DNA of 64,000 nt from Taxillus chinensis (GCA_023512835.1 CM042092.1:52086400-52150399), one strand, 5' to 3'. Counted from the first letter of the stretch, positions 1 through 11,633 are shown. The notes: a model not told the origin generated them from the sequence alone. Program-made: numbers and translations.

Positions 1-130
1 CACCTCTTTATATAGATAACTCAAACCCCAAAACGACGTAGTTTTGATTAAATGAATCCCAGCATCAAAACGACGTAGTTTTGATCCCAGCATCTTCACA
101 ACTCTATCCTCAAGAGTTTTTTTACATTAT
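1..130 (-). promoter_or_regulatory. Partial LTR promoter module, minus-oriented
   Basis: Read on the minus strand, two copies of the near-palindrome CAAAACTACGTCGTTTTG (plus positions 29-48 and 64-85, about 37 bp apart) lie about 12 bp upstream of a TATA box (TCTATATAAAG, plus 6-16). The same arrangement with the same spacing occurs in plus orientation at 63707-63785, inside a sequence that begins like an LTR. I infer the U3/promoter of a retrotransposon LTR running off the left edge. The upstream boundary, somewhere right of 130, cannot be placed. The ACGT core is the type recognised by plant bZIP factors; that it acts here is inference. Confidence 0.55.
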
Positions 131-330
131 TCAACTTGACCTCTAATCCCAGGAAAATGATGCTTAAGTCTAGTAATACCACCTCCTTTAATCAACTTAT
201 TGCAATATAAACAAATTGTGCACATCCCTTAATGTGCACTCCATCATATGGTTAACTCCCAAAACCCCAAACACGGGTCATGACAACATAGTCTTGTATA
301 TTTGTAAAATGAGCTTTTTGGTGAACACAC
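131..330. other. Unassigned AT-rich sequence
   Basis: No coding signal, tRNA or clear repeat is visible. It probably contains the boundary between the minus-oriented LTR piece on the left and the plus-oriented SIRE-like LTR on the right. Confidence 0.3.
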
Positions 331-624
331 GTTTGTGCTTTGAATTGGTAACGCTTGATAACATGTTCGTAATAGAATAGACTTAGAGTGCTACTGTAAG
401 CTGAAGAGAGATACATTTTTTCAGTAGATGCAAAGCATGTATAAACAGCTTAATTTATTATACATTTTATTATAATTATCATTTGATAATAATACAAAAT
501 ACTTCCACTATCTGATTGTCTTTCGCATTGATTTACTCACTCAATCAGAATTAGTGTTGTGCTAAAGAGGAGAAGAATTTTCAAAGAGCCTATTCACCTC
601 GCTCTAGGCTCTCCGGGACCAACA
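331..624 (+). mobile_element. 3' part of SIRE/Maximus-like LTR (element A)
   Basis: The segment ends in GGGACCAACA immediately before a tRNA-iMet primer-binding site. The stretch at about 588-624 (AGAGCCTATTCACC, then CTAGGCTC, then GGGACCAACA) is a diverged version of the LTR ends at 4154 and 55821 (GTCTATTCACCCCC, CTAGACTCA, TTGGGAC). This places it in the same copia group. The LTR start is not recognisable; 331 is a rough estimate. Confidence 0.5.
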
Positions 625-626
625 AG

Positions 627-638
627 TGGTATCAAAGC
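627..638 (+). other. Primer-binding site, element A
   Basis: TGGTATCAAAGC differs by one base from TGGTATCAGAGC, the complement of the initiator-Met tRNA 3' end that plant copia elements use to prime minus-strand DNA synthesis. It lies 2 bp after the LTR end. Confidence 0.75.
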
Positions 639-686
639 AAGTTCTACATGCTCAAGTAAAGATCCTTCTCTTTCTCATATCTATAA

Positions 687-2139
687 ATGGCCAAAGAAAG
701 CAACATACTGTACAATGCATGCATCAACTCAGGAGGTGTGGCAGAGCCCATCACCAACCGCAGCAGCAGTGAAAACACTGACCCGAGCTCAAGCGCTCAA
801 ACCACTGCTCCTTACCACCAAAGTTCTGGATTCACTCTGAACAAACCGCCAAAATTCAGACCCGAACTCTTCTCACAATGGAAGGTTCGCATGCGCACAT
901 TCATGACGTACCATGACCATATGATGTGGCCTTGTCTTCATCAAGAGATCCCAACTCTGATGACAATCGAAGAAAATGGAGTTAGAAGGCCAAAGACAGA
1001 GCTAAACTCACGAACGAGGAAAGAGCCTAGTAGTTCGCAAACTAAAAGGCTCAGCATACATTATGTCATCCTTGGATTTCGAAGCTTTCATGGACGTCGA
1101 GGGCTGCACAATAGCAAAAAGCTGTCTAGGATAAACGATAACCCTCATGAGGGAAGTCAGTCCAGGTGCACGAACGTCATTTGTGCTCTCGAACCAGATT
1201 TTGAGAGCTTCATGCATAAACCTAACGAATCCCTTGAAAGCATCTACCGAGATTCGGTAAGCTCATACTCGACTTGAAAACTGTCAATGAGAGTTACACT
1301 AACTTTCAAATAAATGACAAGTTCTTTCGTTCTTTTGTCGAATCGCTACTACTCCAAGCAACTCCAGATGCATGCCACACAGAACTAGATGTATGCTCCC
1401 CAGAGGTAATCTATGGAGAGCTATGAACTCACGAGGTCAGATTCAAATACTCTGACCGGGATGAGAAAATAGCTCGAAAAGAAAAGGGGGTAGCTTTTAA
1501 AGCTACGGAATGTCCGACCATACAACACGAGGATGATACGGAAGGGTTAGAAAACTCGACTCTAACTCGGGAGGAGATGGCCCTTCTTTTCAAATCCTTT
1601 GAAAGGATTACGGAAGAGAATAAAGGAAAGCAAGGGAGGATCCTCTTCATCCTCTAGAAGGAAAGAGTGACCGGAGTCTTCGTCCCAGGGTCGCTAGAAA
1701 TGTGGGAAACCGGGTCACTATGCCAAGGAATGCAAAGCAAAATCCAAGGCGGGCAGACAAGAGTAACAAGGACAGACCCCAACGCTCTACCTCGAAAACT
1801 CCAAGAATAAGGGGAAGGCATTCGTCTTTAAGTATGACAGTGGCACAAAAGAAGAGGAGGAATCCTTTGATGACGAGCCAACCGAGAAGGCGAACATCCG
1901 CCTCATGGCAACATCGAGGTACCTTCTATCTCCGAGCTTATGAGTAAATTAGAATCTCTTACTTGTTGAACGTGATCATGAAAAGAACGAAAGATTAATA
2001 ATTACTCAAATGTACAAAGATATGAGTGAACAAGGTAAACGTCTTAAACTAACCATTTCCAATCTAGAAAAGGACTTAGCCAATCTTAGGAGTAAAGAGA
2101 TTTGGTATCATGATCTTAGAGCTGAAAACCATTACTCAA
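687..2139 (+). pseudogene. Decayed SIRE-like copia gag (element A)
   Basis: A Gag nucleocapsid precursor, 5' part only. From the ATG at 687 an open stretch of about 190 codons contains KPPKFRPELFSQWKVRMRTF, equivalent to the W-K-x-R-M core in the gag at 56085-56110. After several frameshifts, a CCHC zinc knuckle is recognisable at about 1690-1740 (KCGKPGHYAKEC); a stop codon stands just before this, in the region of the first cysteine. A lysine/glutamate-rich coiled-coil stretch at 1970-2100 (QMYKDMSEQGKRLKLT) matches the long C-terminal Gag of SIRE elements. The gene is cut at 2140 by the LTR of element B. Not functional. Confidence 0.7.
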
Positions 2140-4154
2140 TGTTGGGTATCATAGGATTTGGTGAAGCTTCCAATAATATTTCTAAATCTAGAGACTCGAA
2201 GATCCGAAGGCATAAGAGTCATAGAGTCAAAGTTCGAAGAAGAGTAAAACCGTCACAACCCCGATTGATAAAAGACTCGTAGACTCGAAGAGTCGTAACA
2301 AGAAAGTGACAAAACATAAGTTGACTCGAAAGACCCGAAAATGTGAAAGTCCCCAAAGATGCCCTAATGAAAACTAACAGAACATAAGTTAATATGGAAA
2401 CTCGGAGACTCGAAGGGTCGAAGAGTTGAAGTCACACATAGAAACCGGCCAAGTAATAAGCTTGAGGAGACTTGCAGACTCGAAGGTCGATGGTCGAAGA
2501 GTCTAGGCCATTGAGGTATATAAACTAACAAATGAAATTGTAACTTAGACTTAAAGAGTCGTAAACAGTTAATCAAAAGGAATTGTCAGTCCAAAAATAA
2601 GACCAAGACCCGTAGACCTCAAAGGCAGAGTCATAGTTAAAGAGTTGGAGCCGTAGAGTCGAAGACTCGGACAAACGGAGACTCAATTTGCAATAACCCA
2701 ACGACGACAAACTAAGCATTAGATATTGAGAATTGGAGACTCACATAGTCGAAGACTCGCAGTTCGAAGATCTAGCATAAGTTCATAGACCAAAGGAACA
2801 GAAGGGTCGAAGAACCTCTTAGCCCTCCAAAGCAAACTGAGTGACTCGAAGAAACAGAATTGAAGACTCGCAGCTAAGACAACAGGCATAGGCTATGTAT
2901 GCTCATTATAAGAGTCACTTGAAGAGTCGGAGTAAGGGTCAGAGACTCGAAGGGTCGAAGACTCACTTAACACGAGTGACCGTTAGAGTTAGACCAACCT
3001 GTAACTGCCATCCACGAAGACTCAAAGATATAGAGTCGAAGACTCGTAGCTAGTAGTGAGTCAAGACACTCTTTAGAGAAACCACTCTATACATCACAGA
3101 CTCGTAGAGTTGAGATCATTTTATAGAGTGAGCTTGTCATCATCTGCAAACAACTACCCACGAAGACTCGAAGAAAACTAGAGTCAAAGACTCACAAGAT
3201 ATAATGTTGTCGAAGCCTGAAATATCATTATATACTAAAAAGAGGCTCGACCCAAATCTTCGAGGTAAATCTTTGAGTCACCAGATCTTCGAGGCAAACT
3301 AACAGCCCTAAACATCTTACTTGGTGATATCATCAGCTAAGGTTTGTACAGTAAGCCTACGCCTTCCTGAGCAGTTAAGCACATTTAATGTCGCATTAAT
3401 GACTACCAACTGCCATCAACGGATGAATGGCCAAGATTGATTGTACCAGTATGAGCATACAACTATGCAGCATGAGTAACAGATCTATAGAATCATAGCA
3501 GATCATCCCATCCCCTGTACTTCTGCATTTTAAGTGGCGGGAAGTCAGACTGTTCGGATAGACGAGAAAGCACACATGCACTATAACCTTAAAATATATC
3601 TCTCACACACTTAAAGAAAAAACATGAGTAAAACTCTCACAGAAAGCGAGGAACACAGAACACAAGATATAGAATTCGACACGCATTAAAGAAATAACAC
3701 TTGTAGAATGAAAAGAAGATAGTTCTAATGCAAGAGAGAGACTCGGTGAGAAAATTAATCAAAGTGTTGTGCGCCGTATTGAATGAAGAATAAGATCATC
3801 TTGAACTATCAATCACACATTCTTGTTCAAAGAGATCCATCACAATCATCTAGTCTACTTTCTGCGTTGTTTATCCACGATCATTATCTATCCTAGAACA
3901 TTCCAAATGGAGTCAATTTGTCCATATTGATATCCGTAAGAATATTCATTCCATATCTGAGGTTTGTCTCATCTAAAGCATTTACTCTCATCTCAGATTT
4001 GTTGGATAGTCATTAATCACTCGTACACCACTTTATCATCTTCTCAATAAATATTCATAGCATAGTCATCTCTTGAAAATTCATATACCATCTTACAGTC
4101 TTAGCTTCTGAAAATAGTCTATTCACCCCCTTTAGACTCACTTTGGGACCTACA
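2140..4154 (+). repeat. LTR L1 (5' LTR of element B)
   Basis: It starts TGTTGGGTATCATAGG and ends TTGGGACCTACA. The first 70 bp align with the starts of L2 (minus strand from 23486) and L3 (51733), and the ends also agree. The first half is packed with degenerate GACTCG / GAGTCG units. The second half carries single-copy-like sequence shared with L3 (for example TAGGGTTTGTACAG-type and GTGGCGGGAAGTC motifs near 3340 and 3534). Length is about 2015 bp, close to L2 (1973) and L3 (about 1965 without its insertion). Confidence 0.85.
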
Positions 4155-4156
4155 AT

Positions 4157-4168
4157 TGGTATCGCAGC
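4157..4168 (+). other. Primer-binding site, element B
   Basis: TGGTATCGCAGC, two mismatches from the tRNA-iMet complement, lies 2 bp after the LTR end. Confidence 0.7.
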
Positions 4169-4202
4169 AGTTTACAACTCGGAGAGATCCCTACCGACAG
4201 AT

Positions 4203-5452
4203 ATGGATTCCAACGGCACAGCTCCCATTCCTGGAGCAAGCTCAAGTTCCGGTCAAAGAACAAGAAGCCAGTCGTACTCCAAGAGTGGAACCAACTGGAG
4301 AGCAAGAGCAAGAAGAACCTAGCACCAACAGCAACAAGAAAGAATAGGAAAACTTCTACGACGTCCTTCCCGGCTCATCCTCCCAAGTCCCCATGTGCAC
4401 ACCCGTGCGCTTCTCCAAATGGAAAGCGAGAATGAGAGCTCACCTGGACATGCTTGACACTTTTCTCTCGGGAAGTTATCCAGAAACGGACCTTATACTC
4501 AAAAGAGCATGTAGAGAGGCCGTTTACGGACGAAAGACCCAGGCAATTGGTCTATGGTGGAGCAGAGGAAAGTGAAGCTTAGCTTTAAAACAAAGGTCAT
4601 CCTTTTCTTTGCCCACGACGATGATATGTTCACATATGTGCGGGACCTTGAGATAGCGAAGGAGGTATGGGACAAACTCTGTCTTATCTATGAAAGGGAT
4701 GAACAGATCGGGGACAATAAGATATTCATGCTCAAGCAAGAGTATGAAGCCTTCATATATGAACCAAAGGAGTCACTTAACAAGTATTTACAAACGGTTC
4801 ACCGACTTATTCAACGGATGAAAAACTACAACGTTGAGATCTCTCGTAATGATAAAAATGACAAATTTCGAGATCTCTACCTCTAAGATCGCTGATAAAG
4901 ACATCAGTCATCCGTCACCTAAAGGAAAAACATGTGCCTTGGAAGCACTTTATGGAGACCTCAAGACATTTGAAATGCAAAAAGAAAAGCTTAAGGCATT
5001 CGAGAACCCTTCCAAGAAAAAGGAGAAGTCTATTGCCTTTAAGGTCGCTAAACCAAGGGAATCATCTTCGAGGAGGAAGAAGAAGAAGTCAAAGATCTTG
5101 ATACAAATAGCACCTCGGATCAAGAGGTACCATTTCGATCAAGAAGCTGCTGAAGAGAAGGGGGAACTACAGGGAGGAAAGTTAGGCGATCGTCCTCATC
5201 CTTCTCAAAATGAAAGGATAAGGAGAAGTTACGGTCTTATCACCGCAACAGGCCCGGCCATTTCGCTACCGATCGCTATAAGCTGAAGAGGGAGAAGAAG
5301 GAGGCAGCAAAAAAAAGGAAGAAGAAGAAGACCAAAGGCTCCTCAACAGGGAAGGATGACAAGAGGAAGAAGGCCCTTATCACCAACAAGTTCAACAATG
5401 ACACCGAGGAGGAAGAAGAATCTTCGGATGAGGAGCAGAAGAAAAGGGTCTC
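4203..5452 (+). pseudogene. Decayed SIRE-like gag (element B)
   Basis: The ATG at 4203 opens the same Gag as element C (55873). Recognisable blocks are SKWKARMRAHLDMLDT (about 4416-4463), KEVWDKLCLIYERDEQ (about 4657-4705), MLKQEYEAF (about 4727) and KRMKNYNVEISR-like sequence near 4815. The frame is broken at least four times. The zinc knuckle region (about 5230-5290, YHRNRPGHFATDRYK) has lost its cysteines. The gene stops in the acidic EEEEESSDEE stretch at 5405-5440, where the X unit begins. Non-functional. Confidence 0.75.
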
Positions 5453-6776
5453 TTTTCTTTATTTTACAATAGGCTTTATTTACAAATTACAATTAAGGGT
5501 CAAGAGGCCCATTGTTACAAATCACTCGAGTCCCAAACTAATACAAACTAACTCAAGGGAATGAAAATAAGAAACAACCAAAATAAAATTTGAAACTCAT
5601 AAACAGAGAATCATGACGCACAACTAAAAAAAACCACAAAACACAAAAACAAAACCAAACCAAAGGAAACATGAGTGAGAACACAAAAGAACAAAATTTA
5701 TATGGAATAAAATTTAACAGGTTAGTGAATGAAGCCATACACTATAGAAAAAAAAACAACACTAAATAGGCTGCTAATAAATGGAAAATAGACAAATAAA
5801 CAGCCGCTAAATAATGAGATAAACACATGCAAGGAAGAGGGAAAATAAATGGAAACACCATGTACGGAGATCCCAAACAAAACGTCAACAATTTGGTCAA
5901 AGATGCTAACATTATGCATAAAGCCACTCGAGCTCTCTACCGGCTAACTATAGTCATGGGTGCATCACCAAATCCATAGTATTGTCATGCATTAAACCAA
6001 AGAAATAAACAAACAAATAATGAGTAATACAACCCATAACCAATGTGGCCATGAAGGTTCTCAAATAACCAGAGCAAGAACAAGCATCAATAGGGAGGGA
6101 ACACAATGAGGTATACAAACAGATCATGAGGATGAGCAACGAACAACAAGGCATACAAAAAAAAACACAAAAGACATCAAGGCAACAAAGAAACAAAGCA
6201 AGGCACTGGCATAATCACATGAGGTCAAAAATAAAGAGGAAGTTAAAGAAACACAAACCACAACAAAAAAAACGTTAAAACAACTTTTAATCCCACGACT
6301 AATGCAAAGAACAACACCCTTTCAATCTGATACTACAATGGACTCCACGACCTTCCTGGGTTCTTTGTCTCCTTTCTTAGCCGGGCAATGGCGCGTCACA
6401 CCACTCATCAATCTTGCGAACCGGAATGCCACCCTCCTTGACTTCTTGATTAGCAGCGAGTGAGGACAAGTAATGGGTTTGTGCAAGCAATGATATGGTT
6501 GTTGAAGCTATGGTGGGCATGATAGAAGCGTTTTTGGGAAGGCGGAGGCGCGCCTCTCGTTGCGACGCCGGCCACCGGGAGGCGAGGGCACACCACGCGG
6601 TTGGAGCGATTGGCACCGTGGCAACATCGTGGGGGTGGTGCGCTCCGTGGTTGGGATCGTTAGCATCGTGGACTTATGCTTGAGAGACTATTGCGGTGGA
6701 AGGGAGGATCGAGTAGGTTGGAGGGTGAAAAGGCGGTGTAATCTCTCGTTGCCATCGTATTTTTTGTTAACATAGT
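5453..6776 (-). pseudogene. Unidentified host-gene-like unit X, left copy (3' half)
   Basis: On the minus strand this looks like a plant transcript unit. An ATG at 6755 opens MATRDYTAFSPSNLLDPPFH, but this frame stops after about 31 codons. A second stretch (6377-6616) reads 79 codons ending IPVRKIDEWCDAPLPG. About 900 bp of T-rich, non-coding, 3'-UTR-like sequence follow, ending at 5453 with two AATAAA signals (minus, near 5460-5495). I do not recognise the protein. The first 127 bp after the start (6610-6736) recur at 21307-21433. A retrocopy or an expressed-gene fragment are both possible; the junction to element B at 5452 is abrupt. Confidence 0.4.
6610..6736 (+). repeat. 127-bp direct repeat, left copy
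   Basis: It is identical in length to 21307-21433 and differs at 5 positions by my count. The two copies lie in the flanks of the Ogre-like element in direct orientation. The left copy is separated from the 5' LTR by 40 bp; the right copy starts one base after the 3' LTR. Confidence 0.9.
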
Positions 6777-7906
6777 TGTTGGACCCAATTTTGTCCGGGT
6801 TGGACATACTAATCCCATTTGATGTATATACCTTTTTGCCCATGCCATATACCTTGTTGAATTAGTCCTTAAAGATTCCCTGCGATTTGCACAAGATGGA
6901 CGCATTGACACAAACTGGGAAGCTCAAAATGGATAACCCCTACTACACGTTCCTGAAGTACCCCAAGACCAATACTAGGGGATAGAGGAGGAAATTTGGA
7001 GAATAACGCACATGACTGAGCTCAATTCTCATGAAAAACGAAGAAGCTATGGCCAAAACAATTTTCATTGAAAAAAGTCAAACTTGCCAAAAGACGGTCA
7101 ATGCCCCTGATCAAACTACCCGGAAAAGTGACTATGTGAAATTCTCCAAAACATCTATTTAAGCAAATACGGGTCTTCCTAAACAATCTCCATTTTCACA
7201 TTTTGGGTGGGGGGTAAAAAGGTAATTAAAAGTAAAAAAAACTAAAGTTCCCAAAACAAAAAAACAAAACGTTTTCAAAACAAAGCAAAAAACAAAAAAA
7301 CAAAGAAAAAAACATTTTCAACAAAAAAAAATGCGTTCTCAACAAAAAAAAAACAAAACAAAAACCAAACGTTTTTTTTTTACAAAACACAAAAAACCAA
7401 AAAAAATGTTTTCTAACCCAAAAACCAAAAAAGGAGAAAATAACAAAAAAACATATTTTAGGACTTCAATTTCCAAAATAAACCCAAAAACCAAAACCAA
7501 CCCCTAGGATCTCATTCTCCACTTCAAACAAAAACCCAAAACTTTTAGGATTCCCTTTAGAAATTTAGGGTAAATCCATTTTAACCACGACTTTAATAAA
7601 TAACTTAGTCAATAAAAATTATAGACCTTTTAGGAAACTTAACCTGTCATGGCGGTGCAAATAAAATGAAAAACCTCCTCCTCCGAAAATAGATACCGAA
7701 AGGGCGCCGTAGGGGTGCTAATCCTTCCCTACACGTAACCAACTCCCGAACCCTTCTCTGATAACGCAGACCACACCTTTAAACTACTCAAAGTGGAGGG
7801 TATCCAACCGTAACCCAAAAGCAGTTGGTGGCGACTCTAAATTTTCTCACCATTGGTTCAGTTGAGCTCACCCCAAACGGGCCCTGACGAAAACCAAGTG
7901 ATGACA
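6777..7906 (+). repeat. 5' LTR of Ogre-like element (1130 bp)
   Basis: It starts TGTTGGACCCAATTTTGTCC and ends AGTGATGACA. It aligns with the 3' LTR over 6777-7240 and again from about 7250 to its end. It lacks the roughly 1.44 kb found in the 3' LTR at about 19190-20630. The middle is a run of A-rich sequence (7240-7500). Confidence 0.85.
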
Positions 7907-7908
7907 AC

Positions 7909-7926
7909 TGGCACCTCTCGCTAGGG
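7909..7926 (+). other. Primer-binding site, Ogre-like element
   Basis: TGGCACCTCTCGCTAGGG starts 2 bp after the LTR end. It resembles the TGGCGACTCTGCTGGGG-type primer sites of Tat elements. The tRNA was not determined. Confidence 0.55.
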
Positions 7927-7929
7927 ATA

Positions 7930-8619
7930 AACACACTTTGGAGAGTTAGGTCTAGAACTAGGATTAGGAGGTTATTTTAATTGCACCGTTGTATATATTT
8001 AGTTGTTGTGATAAGCTATTTTTTTGTGGTTTACTTATTTTTTTATCTAATTGTTGTTATAGTTGTCGTTTATCTTTAAACTGTGATTTATTTATACGCT
8101 TTAATTACCATGATAGTTGTGATTTACTACTTTCCATACTTGTTGCATCCATGCATAACCCTATACCCGGGTTTAGCACAATTTAAGTTAACGAGGTTCA
8201 GTACGGTCCCCAGCGTGTTGATCATTATCCGTAATGGGGCCTCGGACTCCTCAATCAAGCTTGAGGTTCTTTTAAGGCACGTCCTTTTAAGATCCCCCTC
8301 CGGTAAATCCCATGGTGTATGGAGCCCTCTATTGAGGAAGTTTGGGAACCAACGAATAAGATAGGTGTAGCAATAGAAGCCCATCGGGGGCATTGACCCA
8401 CATGTTATTTGCTCATTCCATGCCATGCTGACCTTTGTTTGTAGGGTAGTCCATAAGTCATCCCCTACACATCTGCCTTACTATTGGTCTATTCTTTATC
8501 CTACCTATTTGCCCTGATTTGTTTTAACTGCCATCCTAACCTGTCATCATGCATAACACGACATTCATATAGGCATGGCCACTTTCGATCATCTCCTAAA
8601 AAAGCCTTCAGGATAAAGA
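7930..8619 (+). other. Untranslated leader of Ogre-like element
   Basis: No conserved protein is seen in any frame. T-rich sequence (8010-8150) is followed by a more GC-balanced stretch leading to ORF1. Confidence 0.5.
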
Positions 8620-9830
8620 GGCTGCCGCAGTGAGGGCCCAAGCATCTAGGGACATCCAACTTCGCCTTGGAGATTTTCCACCAGAAGAAGCCCACAAAGC
8701 GGAACATATTATCATAGAAGATCGGTTGGACTATACTAAGGAGGTGCGAGATGATATGGAGCCAGTGGTCAGACGAAAGGAAAAGCATTTATATACAGCA
8801 GTTTGGGGATTTGCTCCATGTAACCGAGTTACTGGCCGACAAGGATATGCTTGGGGCAACCATATATTTCTAGGAGCCTCGATGGCGATGCTTTGACTTC
8901 AGTGGCATAGATCTTGTTCCCACAATAGAAGAATACAGAAGATTATTGGATATCCCGGTAGAAAATAAAATGAAGATCTATCTACCGGAGCCCAGAAGAT
9001 CATGTCGAAGGGCCTTTCCCTGAGATAATGGGAAAGCGCATGGGACTCACCGGCGGCCACAACCTATGGTGGGCGGAAATATCTTCCATAGGCAACAATC
9101 AAAGAAATGATACGGACCTGGCAATGCGCAAGGGCACACAAATTTCGACACTAGCTATATATGGGCTAGTCATTTTTTCGAGGATACCGGCCCACATCGA
9201 TAGAGCCATTGTAGATTTGGTCCAGCGAGTGCTCAAAGGATGTGACCCTACTCCTGCTATCTTGGCCGAAACCATTCGATCTCTTACTTATCCGAGGAGT
9301 ACAGGCTCGGGACAGTTCATGGGGTGCCTGCCTCTCCCATGCACATGGTTGCAAGGTCATTTCCCCGTAGTGTTCATCGTTTTCCTGCTGCTTTACCAGG
9401 TACCAGCCACGACACTATTAGATATTCTGCTCAGCAAGTGGAACCTACCTAAAGACTTTGAAAGCTGGAAAAGGAAGTTAGAGAACCTCACAGAAGCTAA
9501 CATTACCTGGACTGCTCCCTGGATGCCAGGTGGTCTCTATGACATATAGTCAAGGGGACTACAATTGGGTCCCACTCCTAGGTCCTTGGGGAGGAACCGC
9601 ATATGCACCACTACAAAGTGGAAGACAAGTTGGGCATCATCAGATTATCCCTGTGCTATTTGGCATGGAAGATTGTGACTTCACCTACAACAACCATGCT
9701 TGCAGAAAAAGGAAAACAGATGTATCAAGCATGGTCCACCCCAGACAAGATCCAACCCAACAATTCCAAAACCTGGTGTTTATCCCGCATACATATCTTG
9801 GAGGGCACAACACAAGCCACAACTAACTTC
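8620..9830 (+). pseudogene. DUF7745-like ORF1 of Ogre/Tat element
   Basis: Three frames together give the plant-mobile-domain type protein that precedes gag in these elements. Blocks are DFSGIDLVPTIEEYRRLL (about 8898-8955), GHNLWWAEIS (about 9055), SRIPAHIDRAIVDLVQRVLK (about 9178-9238), WNLPKDFESWKRKLENL (about 9440-9490), ITWTAPWMP (about 9503-9530) and VPLLGPWGGTAYAPL (about 9570-9615). The closing W-x-A-P-W and GPWGG motifs are the best anchors. The role of this domain in retrotransposition is not established. It has frameshifts at about 8896, 9545 and 9700, and a short coiled coil follows (about 9835-9890). Confidence 0.7.
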
Positions 9831-10034
9831 GGACATGAAGGCTATCCTCCAGGAGAATCAAAATCTCAGGCAAGAGATCCAAAGGGCTGGAAGCATCTCT
9901 ATAAGGAGCTCTCCACGGGTTGCGATTGAGGGAAAAACGGGTCAAGACCATATTGAAGCAGAGGGAGGAAGCAAGCAAGCGGCCACCTCGAGAGGAAAAG
10001 GCGTCGTGCTACTTAGGAGATGACTGGAAGTGTG

Positions 10035-10210
10035 CCTTAAGATTATGTAGCCATAGCTCTCATCTGCATGGCATTTCTGTATTGTACTGTGTGTTTGTTT
10101 GAAAATGTTTGAAATAAAGTTATTTGCTTCTCTAACTCTTTGCATAGTCATTCATGCATACATACATATCAGATGAAAAAAAAATCGAATAAAAATTCCC
10201 TTGTACCCAG
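10035..10210 (+). other. Spacer 1 between ORF1 and gag
   Basis: A non-coding stretch with a poly(A)-signal-like AAATAAAG (about 10109), a T-rich run and then CATTCATGCATACATACAT (about 10148-10167). A similar arrangement recurs at 13790-13850, and a CATTCAATGCATACATCGCA stretch lies at 17396. Confidence 0.55.
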
Positions 10211-11594
10211 GTGGGTAGCAGACTTTTTCCAGGATGGCGCACTCTTACAATCTCAGATCTTGCCGCAATCAGGTATCCCAGTCCACAACCAATGGCAGAG
10301 AAAGCAGAGAACAGACTCATGGATTTAAAGCAATCACAACAAGCCCTACAGGGGCAAATGGCTTTGATGATGTATATGCTCACCAAGCTGACTGAAGAAA
10401 GAGAAAGAATCCCGGCAAGAGGAACCCCGACAGGAGGAACTACCAATCACCATCAAGAGTAGGGGCAGGAAGCAATTCAACCGCCCAATCTGGCTCTGAG
10501 CCAGACACCCACCTATCATCCTGCTATGGCACAACCCCCCAACTCCAAATCCAACTCATTTCACTATGCCCGCATCGGGACATGCAATAGAGGTAATGGG
10601 TTCTCCAGCCCCGAAGGAGGACATTGAGTCCCCTGCTCTAAGACGACTGGAGGAAAGATTGAAAGCCATAGAAGGCATCGATAGCTATGGCATGACCAGC
10701 CCACAAGACTTATGTCTAGTCCCTGGAGTGGTGCTGCCACCAAAATTCAAAATGCCAGAGTTTGAGAAGTTCAACGGGACCTGATGTTCGAAGACACATT
10801 TGGCCATGTACTGTCAAAAGATGGTTGCTTATACTGGTGAAGACAAGCTCCTCATGCATTGTTTCCAGGAAAGTCTAACTGGGGCATCCCTTCGCTGGTA
10901 CTTTCAGCTAAATGGAAACCACATCAAGACATGAAAAGAATTAGCTACTTCCTTCTTGGCACAATACAAACATGTCATCGAGCTGGCACTGGATCGACTA
11001 ACCCTGCAGTCCATGGAAAAGGGATCCGAGAAAAATTTCAAAGATTATGCACGAAGATGGAGAGAGACTGCTGTGGAGGTCCAACCTCCCCTTACTGAAA
11101 GAGAACTCACCACTCTTTTTATCAACACACTAAAAGGCGTATACTACGAGAAGTTGATAGGTAACGTCTCCAACAGCTTTGCAGACTTGGTTGCATCCGG
11201 TGAACGTGTAGAAAGTGGAATTAAAGGAGGAAAGCTAAAGGGTGATGCCGCTGAGGCATCAAAACGGTTTCAACCACCAGCAAAGAAGAAGGAAAATGAG
11301 AGCAACCTGGTATGCCAAGCGCACCAGTCAATACAACCAACATTCTACCCAGCACCAGGGTGCTACAGAGGGTCACCGGTAGCTGCTTATGCTGCACCTG
11401 CTCCACCTCCCCATTTCATGCCATACTTGCCGCAAGGAGGGGTTCCATTTCCATATTCAATGGTACCTAACTCATTTCAACCGGGGGCACCGTACCAAGA
11501 GGAACCAAGGGTGTCAGCTCCAGATGGACCGAGACCTGCATTCCAAGGACAGGGGCAACCAAGGGCCCAGACTCAGCAAGCAGGAGCGAATTAG
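10211..11594 (+). pseudogene. Gag of Ogre/Tat element (Retrotrans_gag)
   Basis: Capsid-forming polyprotein. An N-terminal coiled-coil piece (KQSQQALQGQMALMMYMLTK, about 10327-10386) is followed by KFKMPEFEKFNGT (about 10745), then the capsid-type domain GEDKLLMHCFQESLTGASLR (about 10838-10898), FKDYARRWRETAVEVQPPL (about 11037-11093) and FINTLKGVYYEKLIGNV (about 11118-11170). The C-terminal part is Pro/Gln-rich (11330-11594). Stops fall after FNGT (10782-10784) and within the capsid-type domain (near 10935). The longest open piece is 10956-11594. It is continuous with the zinc-knuckle/protease region downstream. Confidence 0.8.
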
Positions 11595-11633
11595 GCTTCT
11601 CGTCGACCATGACAAGAGTTTGACCCAATTCCA

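Larger units (their letters stand above)
2140..5452 (+). mobile_element. SIRE/Maximus-like copia element B, truncated
   Basis: This comprises a 2.0-kb 5' LTR (2140-4154), a tRNA-iMet primer site, and a broken gag ending at about 5452, where the sequence changes abruptly to the minus-strand X unit. Protease, integrase, RT and RNase H are absent. The element lies within the gag of element A, with flank CTCAA just before TGTTGG, so B is younger than A. The 3' end and 3' LTR are missing, so a target duplication cannot be checked. Confidence 0.75.

Noticed and set aside
7240..7500. Poly(A) tail of a retrotransposed mRNA
   Set aside because: The A-rich block is interrupted, internal to the LTR, and present in both LTRs.
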